A DNA stretch of 64,000 bases from Paraglaciecola polaris LMG 21857 (lineage in GTDB: Bacteria > Pseudomonadota > Gammaproteobacteria > Enterobacterales > Alteromonadaceae). The notes beneath the pieces were generated by a model that saw only the letters and a list, made by a program, of their open reading frames with translations, did not search any database and was not told the origin of the DNA. The position numbers and the translations under genes are program-made. Each line of letters starts with the position of its first letter. Position 1 is the first letter of the stretch. The stretch is taken from contig NZ_BAER01000115.1 of the NCBI RefSeq assembly GCF_000315055.1, positions 118,710 through 182,709 on the forward strand, given 5' to 3'. This document shows positions 18,378 through 25,390 of the stretch, in pieces.

Positions 18378-19055
18378 ATGTCAGAGTTCTATATTGTACG
18401 TCATGGACAAGCATCCTTTGGTGCCGATAATTACGATAAGCTGAGTCCACTAGGGCACCAGCAGTCTGATTGGCTAGGGGAATATTTCGCAGCTCGAAAT
18501 CTTGAATTCAGTCAGTTGTGGTTGGGTGAAATGGTTCGACATAAAGAAACCGCAAGCGGCATTTGTCGGGGATTAAATACCCAGTTAGAGACAGTGACCC
18601 ACACTGGGTTGAATGAGTTTGACTTTCAAAACATTGCTGCCGCTTATCTTGCTGAGCACCCTAACGATGCGGTGCAAAAAGGTGCGCCGGCTGCGGATTT
18701 TTACCGGTTACTTAAAAAGGCCATGGGTGCCTGGTCAAATGAACAACTTGATCCCAGCATGTTAAATGAAACTTGGGGCGAGTTTCGCCAGCGCGTATTT
18801 GCGGTACTCAGTGCCATGCGTAAGGAAAGCCACGATAAACCCATTTTGCTGGTTAGCTCAGGCGGTGCGATTTCTATGTTAATGAGCATAGTGCTTGAGC
18901 TAGATGCTAAGCATGTCATTGAACTTAACATGCAAGTGCGCAACGCCAGCTACAGTCATTTCTTTTTTAACCGCGACACCGTGCGGTTAAGTAGCTTTAA
19001 CAATGTACCGCACCTCGATGTACCTGAGCGTGTTGGTGCCATCACGTTTAGTTAA
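18378..19055 (+). CDS. Histidine-phosphatase-superfamily protein (phosphoglycerate-mutase-like)
   Basis: The protein has 225 residues. The superfamily's phospho-acceptor motif is present at the N-terminus ('IVRHGQASFG', H9), and 'RHKETA' (54-59) supplies pocket residues. The second catalytic histidine, usually in a 'VxHGG' motif, appears to be replaced by serine ('LLVSSGGAISM', S161), so catalysis may be altered. It is first in a tight operon: 15 bases to the acyl-CoA dehydrogenase, then a kinase-like gene and a quinone reductase. That context points to acyl-CoA or phospho-acyl intermediates rather than glycolysis. The start has GAGG seven bases upstream. Confidence 0.85.
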   Translation: MSEFYIVRHGQASFGADNYDKLSPLGHQQSDWLGEYFAARNLEFSQLWLGEMVRHKETASGICRGLNTQLETVTHTGLNEFDFQNIAAAYLAEHPNDAVQKGAPAADFYRLLKKAMGAWSNEQLDPSMLNETWGEFRQRVFAVLSAMRKESHDKPILLVSSGGAISMLMSIVLELDAKHVIELNMQVRNASYSHFFFNRDTVRLSSFNNVPHLDVPERVGAITFS

Positions 19056-19070
19056 ATGGAATAAAATACT

Positions 19071-20297
19071 ATGAACTTCGATTACTCACAGAAAACCCAA
19101 GAACTTATCGCTCGTTTAGAAGCCTTTATGGATGAGCACATTTATCCTAATGAGAAACAATATTTAGCTGACGTGCAAGCCGCTAGCGCTGATCCGGCCA
19201 CCCGCTGGAAAACCTTGCCTTTAATCGAAGAATTAAAAGGAAAAGCCAAAGCGGCCGGTTTATGGAACCTATTTTTACCTGAAGAATATTTACCCTATGG
19301 CGCAGGTTTGAATAACCTAGAATATGCACCTTTGTGTGAAATACTGGGGCGCGTAATGTGGAGCTCTGAAGTGTTCAACTGCAGCGCGCCTGATACTGGC
19401 AATATGGAAGTATTGGCCCGCTATGGTTCAGAAGCAGATAAGAAAAAATGGCTTGAACCACTACTCGAAGGCAAAATTCGCTCTGGTTTCGCCATGACTG
19501 AACCTGCAGTGGCTTCATCTGATGCTACCAACATTGAAACGTCTATTACTCGTGATGGTGATGAGTATGTGATCAATGGTCGTAAATGGTATACCAGTGG
19601 CGCCATGAACGAAGATTGTAAAATCCTCGTGGTCATGGGAAAAACAGATCCATCAGCAGTACGTCATGAGCAACAGTCACAAATCCTTGTTCCTATTGAT
19701 ACCAAAGGGGTAACGGTTGTGCGTCCACTGAGTGCAATGGGCTTTTATGATGAGCCCGTTGGCCATGCTGAAGTCTTGTTTGAGAATGTTCGTGTGCCAG
19801 CCTCCAGCTTATTAATCGGTGAAGGCAAAGGGTTTGAAATTGCCCAAGGTCGTTTAGGACCGGGTCGTATTCACCACTGTATGCGTTTGATCGGTTGTGC
19901 TCAGCGCGCGTTAGATTTAGCCTGTGAGCGAGTAGAAAATCGAGTTGCTTTTGGTCAGCCACTAAGTAAGCAACAATCTGTGCGTGAAAGTATTGCGAGA
20001 ATGCATTGTGATATTGAACAAGCGCGATTGTTAACCCTAAAAGCCGCCGACAAGATGGATCGCTACGGCAATAAAGTAGCAAGAGACATTATTGCGGCAA
20101 TCAAAATTGTTGCGCCAACAATGGCCTGCAAAGTTATTGATGAAGCTATTCAAATGCACGGTGCAGCAGGTACGAGCCAAGACTTTATTTTGGCCGGTAG
20201 CTATGCGTACGCGCGTACTATTCGTTTAGCCGATGGTCCTGATCAGGTGCACATGATGCAACTTGGACGTAACTTAATTAAAGATTACAACGCATAA
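19071..20297 (+). CDS. Acyl-CoA dehydrogenase, ACAD10/11-like class
   Basis: This FAD enzyme has 408 residues. It holds the ACAD blocks '[20 protein letters not shown]' and '[12 protein letters not shown]', and the C-terminal '[13 protein letters not shown]'. Where ordinary acyl-CoA dehydrogenases have the catalytic glutamate in 'YEGT', this protein reads 'ADGPDQVH', the pattern of the dehydrogenase half of ACAD10/ACAD11. In mammals that domain acts on 4-phosphooxy-acyl-CoA made by a fused kinase domain. Here the kinase-like gene follows 14 bases downstream, so the same chemistry split over two genes is a sensible inference. The enzyme from 52.1 kb keeps 'YEGT' and is a different class. Confidence 0.9.
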   Translation: MNFDYSQKTQELIARLEAFMDEHIYPNEKQYLADVQAASADPATRWKTLPLIEELKGKAKAAGLWNLFLPEEYLPYGAGLNNLEYAPLCEILGRVMWSSEVFNCSAPDTGNMEVLARYGSEADKKKWLEPLLEGKIRSGFAMTEPAVASSDATNIETSITRDGDEYVINGRKWYTSGAMNEDCKILVVMGKTDPSAVRHEQQSQILVPIDTKGVTVVRPLSAMGFYDEPVGHAEVLFENVRVPASSLLIGEGKGFEIAQGRLGPGRIHHCMRLIGCAQRALDLACERVENRVAFGQPLSKQQSVRESIARMHCDIEQARLLTLKAADKMDRYGNKVARDIIAAIKIVAPTMACKVIDEAIQMHGAAGTSQDFILAGSYAYARTIRLADGPDQVHMMQLGRNLIKDYNA

Positions 20298-20311
20298 TTG
20301 GAGTAAGCGCA

Positions 20312-21346
20312 ATGAGTAAGCAAAGCGGTGTAGAACAGCTAGACGAAGCACGTCTTGCCACCTATTTGGCTGAACATATTGCCGGTTTTAGTGGCCCAGT
20401 AACGGCCACTAAATTTGCTGGTGGGCAGTCAAATCCCACCTTCAAATTACAAACCGCGGATGCAACCTATGTTTTGCGTCGCCAGCCACCGGGAAAATTA
20501 TTGAAATCAGCCCATGCTGTAGACCGTGAATATCGCGTGCTAAAAGCGTTGGAAAATAGCCAAGCACCTGTGGCAAAGGTCTATCATCTTTGCGAAGACC
20601 CCGAGGTGATTGGCAGCATGTTTTATGTCATGGAGTTTATGGACGGTAACGTCTATTGGGACAGTTCGTTACCTGAAATAACGGATAACCAAACCCGCGC
20701 GACTATGTATCAAAACATGGTTAACGTTTTGGCTGCGCTGCATAAAGTCAATATTGAAGAGGTGGGCCTTGGGGACTACGGCAAGCCGGGTAATTATTTC
20801 GAACGTCAAATTAGTCGCTGGACTAAGCAGTATCGTTTGTCCGAGACCCATGAAATTCCTGAAATGGATAAGCTCATCACGTGGCTGGAAAATAATATCC
20901 CTGAGGACGATGGGCAAGTCTCATTAGTACATGGCGATTACCGCATGGATAATCTGATGTTTGCTAAAGATTCAGCCGATATTATTGCTGTGCTTGATTG
21001 GGAGTTATCGACTCTTGGCCATCCGTATGCGGACTTAGCATATCAGTGCATGCAACTTCGTTTACCGGATAATGTCGGCAAAGCAACAGGTCTAGGCGAT
21101 GTAGACCGTGCGTCATTGGGCATTCCAAGTGAAGAAGAATACGTGGCGCAATATTGTAAATTAGTGGGTATTGATAATATCCCTAACTGGAATTTCTATT
21201 TGGCGTTTAGCTTCTTCCGACTTGGCGCTATCGCTCAAGGTGTGGCGAAACGAGCCGTAGACGGAAACGCCTCTAACAAACAAGCGTTGCAAGTCGGCAA
21301 GTTAGTACAGCCGTTAGCCCAGTATGCATTGAAGATACTGCAATAA
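20312..21346 (+). CDS. Aminoglycoside-phosphotransferase-fold kinase (ACAD10/11 kinase-like)
   Basis: The protein has 344 residues of the APH/choline-kinase fold. The nucleotide-binding part has 'YVLRRQPPGKLLKSAHAVDR' (lysine and family signature 'RRxPPG'). The catalytic loop is 'LVHGDYRMDNLMF' (Brenner motif HGDxxxxN) and the metal aspartate is in 'AVLDWELSTLGHPYADLAYQ'. This subfamily is the N-terminal part of human ACAD10/11 and is related to LvaA of Pseudomonas levulinate catabolism, which phosphorylates 4-hydroxyacyl-CoA. The GGAG Shine-Dalgarno is eight bases before the ATG. The gene is co-transcribed with its dehydrogenase partner. Confidence 0.9.
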   Translation: MSKQSGVEQLDEARLATYLAEHIAGFSGPVTATKFAGGQSNPTFKLQTADATYVLRRQPPGKLLKSAHAVDREYRVLKALENSQAPVAKVYHLCEDPEVIGSMFYVMEFMDGNVYWDSSLPEITDNQTRATMYQNMVNVLAALHKVNIEEVGLGDYGKPGNYFERQISRWTKQYRLSETHEIPEMDKLITWLENNIPEDDGQVSLVHGDYRMDNLMFAKDSADIIAVLDWELSTLGHPYADLAYQCMQLRLPDNVGKATGLGDVDRASLGIPSEEEYVAQYCKLVGIDNIPNWNFYLAFSFFRLGAIAQGVAKRAVDGNASNKQALQVGKLVQPLAQYALKILQ

Positions 21347-21406
21347 TCAGCATTTAATTGCGCCGCTGATAGGTTGGTGGCGCGACAGACCCGAATGGAG
21401 TAAAGA

Positions 21407-22381
21407 ATGAAAGCCATAGTATGTAATGCCTTTGGACCAGTAGAAAATTTAGAATATAAAGAGATGCCTGATCCTAAAGCAGGCAAAGGACAGGTTGTCG
21501 TTGATATCAAAGCCTGTGGTGTGAACTTTCCTGATGGCCTAATTGTTCAAGGCTTATATCAAATGAAACCTGAAGTGCCTTTTATTCCAGGTAATGAAGT
21601 CGCTGGCGTGGTTAGTGAAGTTGGTGAGGGCGTGACGCATTTAAAAGTGGGCATGCGTGTTATCGCGTTATGTATGCTTGGTGGCTATGCGGAAAAAGTA
21701 GCCTGTGCAGCAACTCATGTATTACCTTTGCCAGATGAAATTTCCGATGATGAAGCAGCGGGACTGGTTACCGCTCACGCAACAGCGCATCATGGTTTAA
21801 AGCAGCGTGCGAATATCCAGCCGGGTGAAACATTACTTGTTACCGGTGCCGCGGGTGGTACCGGGTTGGCCGCAGTGCAAATTGGTAAACTCATGGGCGC
21901 TAAGGTTATTGCCGTGTGCTCAACCCAAGAAAAGCTTGATATGGCCAAAGCAAATGGTGCCGATATCCTGATTAACTACAGTGAAGTCGATTTAAAAACC
22001 GCCATTAAAGAAGTCACAAACGGTAAAGGTGTTGACGTCGTTTATGAATGCGTTGGCGGCGACACCTTTCATGCGTGTTCACGGAGTATGGCGTGGAATG
22101 GTCGATTATTAGTGGTAGGTTTTGCCGGTGGGACAATCCCTGAGTTTCCGGTGAATTTGTCCTTGGTAAAAGGATACTCAGTAGTGGGTGTTTTCTGGGG
22201 GTCATTTACCCAACATCAGCCACAAGATTTCGCACAAAATATGCGAGAACTGCTGACTTGGTATGTGCAAGGCAAAGTGAAGGTGGTGGTCGATGAGGCG
22301 TTACCGTTAGCACAAGCAAAAGATGCACTTAACAAGGTTATGGGGCGAGAAGTGAAGGGAAAAATGTCGTTAAACCCCTAG
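21407..22381 (+). CDS. NADPH:quinone oxidoreductase-like MDR enzyme
   Basis: The protein has 324 residues of the zinc-free medium-chain dehydrogenase/reductase superfamily. The catalytic-domain start 'MKAIVCNAFGPVENLEYKEM' and 'VCGVNFPDGL'-like region lead to a Rossmann nucleotide site 'LVTGAAGGTGLAAVQIGKLM'. Zinc-ligand cysteines are absent, as usual for the QOR class. It closes the acyl-CoA operon, 60 bases after the kinase gene, with GGAG before the ATG and two stacked terminator hairpins after the stop. It probably reduces an enoyl or quinone substrate with NADPH; the exact one is unknown. Confidence 0.9.
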   Translation: MKAIVCNAFGPVENLEYKEMPDPKAGKGQVVVDIKACGVNFPDGLIVQGLYQMKPEVPFIPGNEVAGVVSEVGEGVTHLKVGMRVIALCMLGGYAEKVACAATHVLPLPDEISDDEAAGLVTAHATAHHGLKQRANIQPGETLLVTGAAGGTGLAAVQIGKLMGAKVIAVCSTQEKLDMAKANGADILINYSEVDLKTAIKEVTNGKGVDVVYECVGGDTFHACSRSMAWNGRLLVVGFAGGTIPEFPVNLSLVKGYSVVGVFWGSFTQHQPQDFAQNMRELLTWYVQGKVKVVVDEALPLAQAKDALNKVMGREVKGKMSLNP

Positions 22382-22395
22382 CGTACTGTCAATAT

Positions 22396-22452
22396 TGCGT
22401 TGTTTGAATAAACAACGCATAAAAAAACGGTCTCAATTAAGGCCGTTTTTTT
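22396..22452 (+). terminator. Tandem terminator hairpins ending the acyl-CoA operon
   Basis: Hairpin 1 is TGCGTTGTTT / AAACAACGCA (22396-22405, 22410-22419). Hairpin 2 pairs AAAAAAACGG (22421-22430) with CCGTTTTTTT (22443-22452), ending in a U-tract. Confidence 0.88.
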
Positions 22453-22577
22453 ATGGTATTTGGTGCGTGTTCAACAACCCATTTTAACATCGTCTTCTTA
22501 CTTGCGTCAGTTCAAATACGCTCAAAAAAAGGCTGCCAACACGCGAAAGCTGAAATAGATGTCTGAGTAAAGACTAT

Positions 22578-23059
22578 GTTAGATGCGGTCGTTTAGTACC
22601 GCGACGATAGGTGAATTGGTCAAGCCATTTTCGGTGGCCCAAGCCACAACGGTTTTGCCGTCTTGCTCAGGTGTGCTCAAGTCGCTTTTTGGCATTTTCT
22701 TAACCATTAAGGTACCGGTTTCAACTGCGCCATTTAACATGGCGGTACGGATTAAACTGTTACCCCCACAGCTGATACCTGAATAATAATCTTGTAGTTT
22801 AAGGCGATAGTCAGACTGAACACGTTTCATTTTTTTGCGTAGTTCACCTTTATCGTCTGCTTTAACGATAGTGCAGATGTTTTGCAATGCTTCTGCGACG
22901 TCAGCCTGAGCAGGTGCAGCAAACATAATAGTGGTAGCGGCGATAGCGATAGAAGCGTTAACAATTTTCAACATGGTCAATTCCTCGGTTCTTATTTTAA
23001 TTATAATTTCGTTTCGTTGAGGTAATTAAACGCTATTTGCATTGATTAAAAAATCTACA
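22578..23059 (-). repeat. 482-bp direct repeat, copy 1 (DUF3718 gene plus promoter)
   Basis: This aligns without gaps to 56491-56972. By eye about 17 differences fall in the gene, all but one silent, and one in the 85 bases upstream of the ATG. Both copies are on the minus strand, about 33.9 kb apart. Confidence 0.9.
22579..22974 (-). CDS. DUF3718 exported protein, copy 1
   Basis: The protein has 131 residues from ATG 22974; GAGGA lies about seven bases upstream, and the longer frame from TTG 22980 is not needed. The signal peptide ends at 'FAAPAQA', giving a periplasmic or secreted protein of about 108 residues. Two cysteines, in 'NICTIV' and 'GISCGG', could form a disulfide. The middle is strongly basic ('KGELRKKMKRVQSDYRLK') and the end recalls a repeat-like 'NGAVETGTLMVKKM'. 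DUF3718 has no known function. A near-identical copy lies at 56492-56887; only residue 8 differs (N here, K there). A TATAAT (minus strand, 23000-23005) is conserved in both promoters. Confidence 0.88.
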   Translation of the reverse strand: MLKIVNASIAIAATTIMFAAPAQADVAEALQNICTIVKADDKGELRKKMKRVQSDYRLKLQDYYSGISCGGNSLIRTAMLNGAVETGTLMVKKMPKSDLSTPEQDGKTVVAWATENGLTNSPIVAVLNDRI

Positions 23060-23204
23060 CTGTGATACTAGGGTATAGGGTGTCATACCAAAGACAAACC
23101 ATCCTATGGTAGCGAGAGCAACACTTTGTTGCAGTTCAGCCCTAGTTGTAGGGGCGTTTGGTTGCTTTAATCTAACCACTTAAGTGAATTTTTAAGGACA
23201 TAAC

Positions 23205-23375
23205 GTGAGATTAATATACAGAGTGTTGTTATCAATCGCTGTCATTTTGGCTGCATTGCTGTGTTACTCAGCGGGCAGTATGACGGGCGTAGTTGCATTT
23301 TTTATACTCGGTATTGTACTCGAAGGCGCATTCTGGTTTGGCATTGGTAAAATGTTCAGACGAAGAGTTAGCTAA
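23205..23375 (+). CDS. 56-residue two-helix membrane protein
   Basis: This short frame starts at GTG 23205, six bases after a strong Shine-Dalgarno (AAGGA 23194-23198), and ends at TAA 23375. The product is a short basic N-terminus, two hydrophobic helices ('VLLSIAVILAALLCYSAGSM' and 'GVVAFFILGIVLEGAFWFG') and a basic tail ('FRRRVS'). It is divergent from DUF3718 copy 1 and converges on the hydroxylase gene 13 bases away. I recognise no family. Codon use and the ribosome site make it a credible real gene. Confidence 0.65.
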   Translation: MRLIYRVLLSIAVILAALLCYSAGSMTGVVAFFILGIVLEGAFWFGIGKMFRRRVS

Positions 23376-23388
23376 CAAGGTTTAGTGG

Positions 23389-24579
23389 CTAACTCGTTAT
23401 GTAAAGGTGCTTACCTTGCTCTGAAAATTCGTCTACCGCAATCAGCATGTCAGTGATCAAGCCTTTTTCATCTTCGGTTAGTTCAGGTCGCCAAATATCA
23501 AATAGCAATACCACACGTTCCTCTGAGCTGGTATTCCAAGCTTCGTGTTCTATGCTGTCGTCAAATATCAGGGCTTTTCCATCTTCCCATTGTCGGGTTT
23601 CGTTACCTACCCGCAGACCACCGCAATTTTTTGGCACTATTATGGGTAAATGGCATATCAAACGGGTGTTTAATAAACCATGGTGCGGCGGTATTTTTAC
23701 CCCTGCTTTTAATTTTGAAAACAGTGCCACCGGTGTTTGCCCGGTAATAAAAGGCAAAGGAGCCGTATCTAGGGCTTGCTTGGTATTGGGACATTGTTCG
23801 GCAATGTGATTATTTAGTACGCCATAATGCCAAAGATAGGCTGCTGACCAGTTTAAGCTATCCACAATATCTAGATGTTTAACAAAATTTGGTTCAGTAC
23901 TGCCACTGTCTAAATAAGGTGAAAATTGCTCTTGGCCATTTAACATGGCTTGTAGTTCATATTTTATTGCAGGGATTTTGGCTTCAAGTTTACGTAACCA
24001 AGGAAACTCATTTCGTTCAAAAAATGCCCTTTGGGGTAAACCGGGAAAATAGAACCGCGTGGGTTGTTGAAGAAAAATCTCTTTTGTACCAAAGCTGATA
24101 TCAAGTGCTTGGTCGAATCGCTGGCTAACTTTACCTCGTTCATAACCCTTTTTTGTCAGTGCGCTGAGTAGGTATTCACGGTATTGAGTATCATATTTTT
24201 CGCGCAGTACCATACCTCGTTGCAAGCCGCGTACAATTTCATCAGGAAGGTTTGCTTGCTTGCTGGTTAGTTGAAGCGCTCCATCATAGAAGGATAAAGC
24301 CATGCGCTCTTGCTTGTTATACACCAGTTGGTCCGCTTTAAAGATAAGCGCTTTTACGTTCTTTGGCTCGTGGTCTAATACATGCCCAATGGCGGCGATA
24401 GACGCGTTAAAATCTTCAAGTTGACCACAAACATAAGCTAGCCCAAACCAAGCTTGGGTTACACTGGGTTGTTCGTTACATAAGGATTCGAACATTGTTC
24501 GAGCCTGCTGCATTTTACCTTGTTGCAGTGATTGGATGGCTAATTGTAATCTCGGTTGCACTGACGACGGTTCATGCAT
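23389..24579 (-). CDS. TPR / aspartyl-asparaginyl beta-hydroxylase-domain protein
   Basis: The protein has 396 residues. Residues 1-about 110 form TPR repeats ('AWFGLAYVCGQLEDFNASIA', 'HVLDHEPKNVKALIFKA'). The C-terminal half is an Fe(II)/2-oxoglutarate hydroxylase of the AspH type: first metal histidine in 'IPPHHGLLNTRLICHLPI', second in 'IFDDSIEHEAWNTS', and the 2-oxoglutarate arginine region before 'VVLLFDIWRPEL'. This family characteristically lacks the usual metal aspartate, as here. It could hydroxylate a protein or lipid head group; the target is unknown. ATG 24579 has AGGAA upstream. Confidence 0.9.
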   Translation of the reverse strand: MHEPSSVQPRLQLAIQSLQQGKMQQARTMFESLCNEQPSVTQAWFGLAYVCGQLEDFNASIAAIGHVLDHEPKNVKALIFKADQLVYNKQERMALSFYDGALQLTSKQANLPDEIVRGLQRGMVLREKYDTQYREYLLSALTKKGYERGKVSQRFDQALDISFGTKEIFLQQPTRFYFPGLPQRAFFERNEFPWLRKLEAKIPAIKYELQAMLNGQEQFSPYLDSGSTEPNFVKHLDIVDSLNWSAAYLWHYGVLNNHIAEQCPNTKQALDTAPLPFITGQTPVALFSKLKAGVKIPPHHGLLNTRLICHLPIIVPKNCGGLRVGNETRQWEDGKALIFDDSIEHEAWNTSSEERVVLLFDIWRPELTEDEKGLITDMLIAVDEFSEQGKHLYITS

Positions 24580-24729
24580 GGAACTTTCCTTATTATTATT
24601 AGATCACGCTACTGCTTTGCTTGCTAAAAAACAAGACGAAGCGAAGGGCGTAACGGTTCATTTTTACCATGATTAAGGTTAAATTCTACTCGACCAGTGA
24701 ACAGAGCACGTAAGATAAGGAGCAAAGTG

Positions 24730-25269
24730 GTGAACTACCAACAAATTATTCAATTTTGGTTTGATGAATTAACACCAGCCCAGTGGTGGCAAAAAAATGC
24801 TGATTTTGATCAGATGCTTAACCAACGATTTTATGACGTTCACCAACAAGCTGTGCAATGCGAGCTAAGCCATTGGCGAAAAACAGCTTTAGGTCGCTTG
24901 GCAGAGGTGATTGTGATTGACCAGTTCTCGCGCAATATTTTTCGTGATGCACCCCAGGCATTTGCATACGATGCGATTGCCCTGGCCTTAGCGCAGGAAG
25001 CCGTCGCTGTTGGGGCAGATGATGAATTAAATGAGCAGCAGCGTAACTTTTTGTATATGCCATTTATGCACAGTGAATCGCTTGTCATTCACCAACAGGC
25101 AAATGAATTATTTGCTAATAAAGCCAGTGATTCGACTTATAAGTTTGAACTAAAACACCTAGCGATCATTGAACGGTTTGGTCGTTATCCTCATCGAAAT
25201 ACCATTCTCAAACGCAGTTCAACCGAACAAGAGCGCACTTTTTTAACACAAGCCGGTTCGAGTTTTTAA
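24730..25269 (+). CDS. DUF924 family protein
   Basis: This all-helical TPR-like protein has 179 residues from GTG 24730. That start is chosen because AAGGAG (24717-24722) lies seven bases upstream and the family begins close to 'VNYQQIIQFWF'; a longer frame from 24697 would precede the ribosome site. Family blocks are 'VIVIDQFSRNIFRDAP', 'FLYMPFMHSE' and 'RFGRYPHRN'. Function unknown. It converges on the S9 peptidase gene. Confidence 0.88.
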   Translation: MNYQQIIQFWFDELTPAQWWQKNADFDQMLNQRFYDVHQQAVQCELSHWRKTALGRLAEVIVIDQFSRNIFRDAPQAFAYDAIALALAQEAVAVGADDELNEQQRNFLYMPFMHSESLVIHQQANELFANKASDSTYKFELKHLAIIERFGRYPHRNTILKRSSTEQERTFLTQAGSSF

Positions 25270-25334
25270 ACGTAAAACGCAACCTGTCTTAATGTTGGGG
25301 TAGGGGAAAACGCTCCGTAGGGGGGACGAAACGT

Positions 25335-25362
25335 TGATGCAAGACGAGATTTGCTTGCATCA
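25335..25362. repeat. Inverted repeat between convergent genes
   Basis: TGATGCAAG (25335-25343) pairs with CTTGCATCA (25354-25362) around a 9-base loop. There is no U-tract, so a terminator role for either convergent gene is uncertain. Confidence 0.5.
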
Positions 25363-25390
25363 GCGCTTGATATATAGAGGGTAAATAAGG

